Assembly (NCBI GenBank): GCA_021201825.1
Contig: JAJQED010000028.1
Location: 84,250-148,249 of the forward strand
Source of the DNA: Alistipes sp.
GTDB taxonomy: Bacteria; Bacteroidota; Bacteroidia; Bacteroidales; Rikenellaceae
Direction: 5' to 3'
Length of the DNA: 64,000 nucleotides
The translations under genes were made by a program, and so were the position numbers. The notes below the pieces were generated by a model. It was not told the origin of the DNA. It saw only the letters and a list, made by a program, of their open reading frames with translations, and ran no database searches. Below are positions 61,104-64,000 of this stretch, piece by piece. Positions within the stretch are counted from its first letter, which is position 1. Each line of letters starts with the position of its first letter.

Positions 61104-63947
61104 ATGCCACAGGACAAATTCCTCCACCGCCACATCGGCATCCGACGGGAAGACCTCGCCCCGATGCTGGAAAAGATCGGGGTCGGCTCGGTCGAAGAAC
61201 TGATCGAACAGGTCATCCCCAAAAATATACTGCTGCGCAAACCGCTCGAGCTGCCCGCCGAGGGTATGACCGAGACGGAGTTCGCCGCCCATATCGAGGC
61301 CCTCGCCGCCCGCAACAGCCAGTACCGTTCCTTTATCGGGATGGGCTATTACCCGGCGGCCGTACCGGCCGCAGTAATGCGCAACGTATTCGAAAATCCG
61401 GCATGGTATACTTCCTACACCCCCTACCAGGCCGAGATATCGCAGGGCCGGTTGGAGGCGCTTCTGAATTTCCAGACGATGGTGGTCAGCATGACCGGCA
61501 TGGAAATTTCGAATTGTTCGTTGTTGGACGAGGGTACGGCCGCGGCGGAGGCAATGCTGATGATGTTCAGCCTGCGGAGCCGCGATGCGGTGAAAGAGGG
61601 CCGTAACGTAGTTTTCCTGGACGAAAATATATTCCCGCAGACCCTCGACGTACTGCTGACCCGCAGCGAACCGGTCGGGATAGAGATAGTCCGTGAAGAT
61701 TTCGCGACATACGAATTTACCGGGCGCGAATTCGGGGTGATACTGCAGTACCCGGCCGCAGACGGTCAGGTGCGCGATTACTCCGCGTTCGTTGAAAAGG
61801 CCCATGCGGGCGGCGCGCTTGTTGCCGTTGCCGCCAACATTATGGCCCTGGCCCTGTTGACCCCTCCGGGGGAATGGGGCGCGGATATCGTGGTGGGCAA
61901 TACCCAGCGGATGGGAATCCCTATGGGTTTCGGCGGCCCCCACGCAGGCTATCTGGCTACCCGCGAAGCTTATAAACGCAATATGCCCGGCAGGATCATC
62001 GGCATTTCGGTGGACCGGCTGGGTTACAAGGCCCTGCGCATGGCGCTCCAGACCCGCGAACAGCATATAAAACGGGAAAAGGCGACCTCCAATATTTGTA
62101 CGGCATCGGCCCTGATGGCCTCCATGGCCGGGTTCTACGCGGTCTACCACGGACAGGAGGGAATTCGCAGCATCGCATCGCACATCCATGAATGCGCCCG
62201 AACGGTGGCAGAAGCGCTAAGCGGCCTCGGCTACGGGATCGTTCATACGGAGTATTTCGACACGCTGGAGGTTCAGGCCGAAGCCTCGGTAATACAGGAT
62301 ATCGCCCTGCGCGAGGGCATCAACTTCTTCTACCCGGCAGACAACCGGGTGAGGATGAGTTTCGACGAGGTGACCACCGCCGAGGAAATGTCGGCCGTGG
62401 CGGGTATTTTCGCCGAGGCCGCCGGGAAAAAAGCGCCGAAACTGAAGCCCGCCGGGATCTGTTTACCCTCTTCGCTCGTGCGTCGAAGCCCGTTCCTGGA
62501 GGGCGAGGCTTTCCGGCGTTACCGGACCGAGACCGAACTGATGCGCTACATCAAGCGGCTCGAGCGGCGGGACATCTCGCTTGCCGACAGCATGATCTCG
62601 CTCGGGTCGTGTACGATGAAGCTGAACTCGGCCGCATCCATGATGCCGCTGAGCCTCTCCGGCTTCGCCAATATGCATCCGTTCGCACCGCTGTCGCAGG
62701 CGGAGGGCTACATGGAGCTTATCGAGAACCTCGGAAAAGACCTCGCCGTTATAACCGGGTTTGCCGCCACGTCCCTCCAGCCCAATTCGGGAGCGGCGGG
62801 GGAATACGCCGGTATGATGGTCATCAGGGCCTACCACCAGAGCCGCGGGCAGGGATACCGCAACGTGGTTCTCATCCCCTCGTCGGCCCACGGGACCAAC
62901 CCGGCGACGGCGGCCATGGCCGGAATGAAGATAGTGATCGTGGGGTGTGACGCCAACGGGAACATAGACGTGGACGACCTGCGGGAAAAAGCCACCCAAT
63001 ACTCCTCGGAGCTCTGCGCGGCCATGATAACCTATCCCTCCACCCACGGGGTATTCGAGAGCCGTATCCGCGAGATCGTGGATATCATACACGACGAGGG
63101 GGGCCAGGTCTACATGGACGGTGCGAACATGAACGCGCAGGTGGGGCTGACCAACCCGGGCTATATCGGGGCGGACGTGTGCCACCTGAACCTGCATAAA
63201 ACGTTCGGGATGCCCCACGGGGGAGGCGGCCCGGGTGTGGGTCCGATATGCGTCGCGGATCACCTTGTCCCGTTCCTGCCGTCGCACCCGCTGGTGCCGG
63301 AAGCCGGCGGGAGCGAGGGGATCACGGCGGTCGCTTCGGCCCCGTTCGGAAGCCCGCTGCTGCTGCCCATAACCTACGGATATATAAAAATGCTGGGCGG
63401 GGAGGGGCTAAGGCAGGCAACCATAGCCGCCATCATCAACGCCAATTACCTTTCAAAGGCCCTCGAACCCCATTTCCGCACGTTCTATACCGGCGAGTCG
63501 GGCCGTGTGGGCCACGAGATGATACTCGACCTGCAGAATTACCGCAAGGACTACGGCGTCGAGGCCGGCGACATCGCCCGCAGGCTGATGGATTACGGCT
63601 TCCACGCGCCTACGCTTTCGTTCCCGGTACACGACACCTTTATGATTGAACCGACCGAGAGCGAATCCAAATACGAACTGGACAGGTTCGTCGCCGCGAT
63701 GACAGCGATCAAGCGGGAATGCGAAGCGGCGGCGGCAACGGGTCAGAAAGACAACCCGGTGGTCAACGCCCCGCACACGGCCGTCGAGGTTGCCGGGGAC
63801 TGGGACCATGCCTATACCCGTGCGCAGGCGGCGTTCCCGCTGCCATGGGTAGCCGACAATAAATTCTTCCCCTATGTCTCCAAGATAGACGCGGGCTACG
63901 GCGACCGGAACCTGTGCCCGGTCAATACCGCACTGTACGAGCAATAG
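61104..63947 (+). CDS. gcvP: Glycine dehydrogenase (decarboxylating), P-protein
   Basis: A 947-residue homodimeric-type P-protein of the glycine cleavage system; it decarboxylates glycine and passes the aminomethyl group to the lipoyl H-protein. The N-terminal half (GMGYYPAAVPAAVMRNVFENPAWYTSYTPYQAEISQGR split over 73-110) and the C-terminal half with the PLP lysine Lys699 in LNLHKTFG and the glycine-rich GGGGPGVGPI are both present in one chain. Complete, ending at TAG 63945-63947. No gcvT or gcvH is next to it within the window. The stop codon overlaps a tandem repeat. Confidence 0.97.
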   Translation: MPQDKFLHRHIGIRREDLAPMLEKIGVGSVEELIEQVIPKNILLRKPLELPAEGMTETEFAAHIEALAARNSQYRSFIGMGYYPAAVPAAVMRNVFENPAWYTSYTPYQAEISQGRLEALLNFQTMVVSMTGMEISNCSLLDEGTAAAEAMLMMFSLRSRDAVKEGRNVVFLDENIFPQTLDVLLTRSEPVGIEIVREDFATYEFTGREFGVILQYPAADGQVRDYSAFVEKAHAGGALVAVAANIMALALLTPPGEWGADIVVGNTQRMGIPMGFGGPHAGYLATREAYKRNMPGRIIGISVDRLGYKALRMALQTREQHIKREKATSNICTASALMASMAGFYAVYHGQEGIRSIASHIHECARTVAEALSGLGYGIVHTEYFDTLEVQAEASVIQDIALREGINFFYPADNRVRMSFDEVTTAEEMSAVAGIFAEAAGKKAPKLKPAGICLPSSLVRRSPFLEGEAFRRYRTETELMRYIKRLERRDISLADSMISLGSCTMKLNSAASMMPLSLSGFANMHPFAPLSQAEGYMELIENLGKDLAVITGFAATSLQPNSGAAGEYAGMMVIRAYHQSRGQGYRNVVLIPSSAHGTNPATAAMAGMKIVIVGCDANGNIDVDDLREKATQYSSELCAAMITYPSTHGVFESRIREIVDIIHDEGGQVYMDGANMNAQVGLTNPGYIGADVCHLNLHKTFGMPHGGGGPGVGPICVADHLVPFLPSHPLVPEAGGSEGITAVASAPFGSPLLLPITYGYIKMLGGEGLRQATIAAIINANYLSKALEPHFRTFYTGESGRVGHEMILDLQNYRKDYGVEAGDIARRLMDYGFHAPTLSFPVHDTFMIEPTESESKYELDRFVAAMTAIKRECEAAAATGQKDNPVVNAPHTAVEVAGDWDHAYTRAQAAFPLPWVADNKFFPYVSKIDAGYGDRNLCPVNTALYEQ

Positions 63948-64000
63948 CAGAGAGCAGAGAGCAGAGAGCAGAGAGCAGAGAGCAGAGAGCAGAGAGCAGA
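63946..64000 (+). repeat. Perfect 7-bp tandem repeat (AGCAGAG)n at the gcvP 3' end
   Basis: The unit AGCAGAG repeats without error for at least 55 bp (nearly eight units) and continues beyond the window. The first two bases of the repeat are the last two of the gcvP TAG stop. Because the unit is 7 bp, copy-number change would shift frame, but it lies outside the coding region as seen here. Confidence 0.95.

Overview
The window looks like a chromosomal segment from a GC-rich member of the Bacteroidales, most like Alistipes or another Rikenellaceae. The evidence is the repeated Bacteroidetes -7 promoter element TAnnTTTG in front of many genes (for example 8319-8326, 23782-23789, 33892-33899, 56421-56428), Bacteroidetes-typical families (DUF4251, DUF4831, DUF4834, META lipoproteins, omega-like RNA polymerase subunit, sphingolipid-type alpha-oxoamine synthase) and the order bamD, omega, coaBC, recN. 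The genus is inferred; no rRNA or tRNA gene is visible to confirm it.

Layout. 1-837 (minus): a MacB/FtsX-type ABC exporter, its permease cut by the window edge. 992-8292 (minus): one leucine/isoleucine operon read as leuA, leuC, a secreted alpha/beta hydrolase, leuD, a second LeuA-like synthase (possibly citramalate synthase) and leuB. 8802-12957 (minus): bamD, omega, coaBC, recN. 13317-14567 (plus): probable serine palmitoyltransferase. 14717-19889: peptidase D, ispF, a DUF4251 lipoprotein, a family 2 glycosyltransferase, rubredoxin and purB. 20234-23058 (plus): DUF4834, mlaE, mlaF and two tandem related secreted proteins of unknown family, the last four joined by stop/start overlaps. 23089-26615: an unknown secreted protein, GAPDH, a SLOG-fold protein and a three-gene YtxH/DUF1469 envelope cluster. 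26694-26949: a block of degenerate inverted repeats.

27056-33784 (minus) is the outstanding feature: one 2242-residue protein that carries a complete fold-type I aminotransferase signature set in its middle and an HprK/PEPCK-like P-loop in its C-terminal third. The remaining domains are not recognised. It is a single isolated gene with its own promoter, facing an AT-richer unknown secreted gene.

34915-44300: glmS, YebC, a Sua5/TsaC-type protein, a thioesterase, two META-domain lipoproteins, RidA, a membrane-anchored unknown, a SlyD-like isomerase, a dicarboxylate/amino acid symporter and an acetyl-CoA hydrolase/transferase. 44518-51521: an InaA-like LPS kinase, then a metal-efflux operon (His/Cys-rich DUF6769-like protein, His-rich adaptor lipoprotein, CzcA/CusA pump, TolC-like channel). 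51620-60918: fabI, small envelope proteins, a nucleotide-processing cluster (metallophosphatase, uridine kinase, 5'-nucleotidase), TIGR02757, TrmN6, DUF4831 and an AlkD-like protein. 61104-63947 is gcvP, whose stop codon lies in the first unit of a perfect 7-bp tandem repeat that runs off the window end.

Most of the window is core metabolism and envelope biogenesis. No prophage, insertion sequence, CRISPR array or RNA gene was found. The best candidates for undescribed biology are the giant aminotransferase/P-loop protein and the two unknown secreted proteins translationally coupled to MlaEF.
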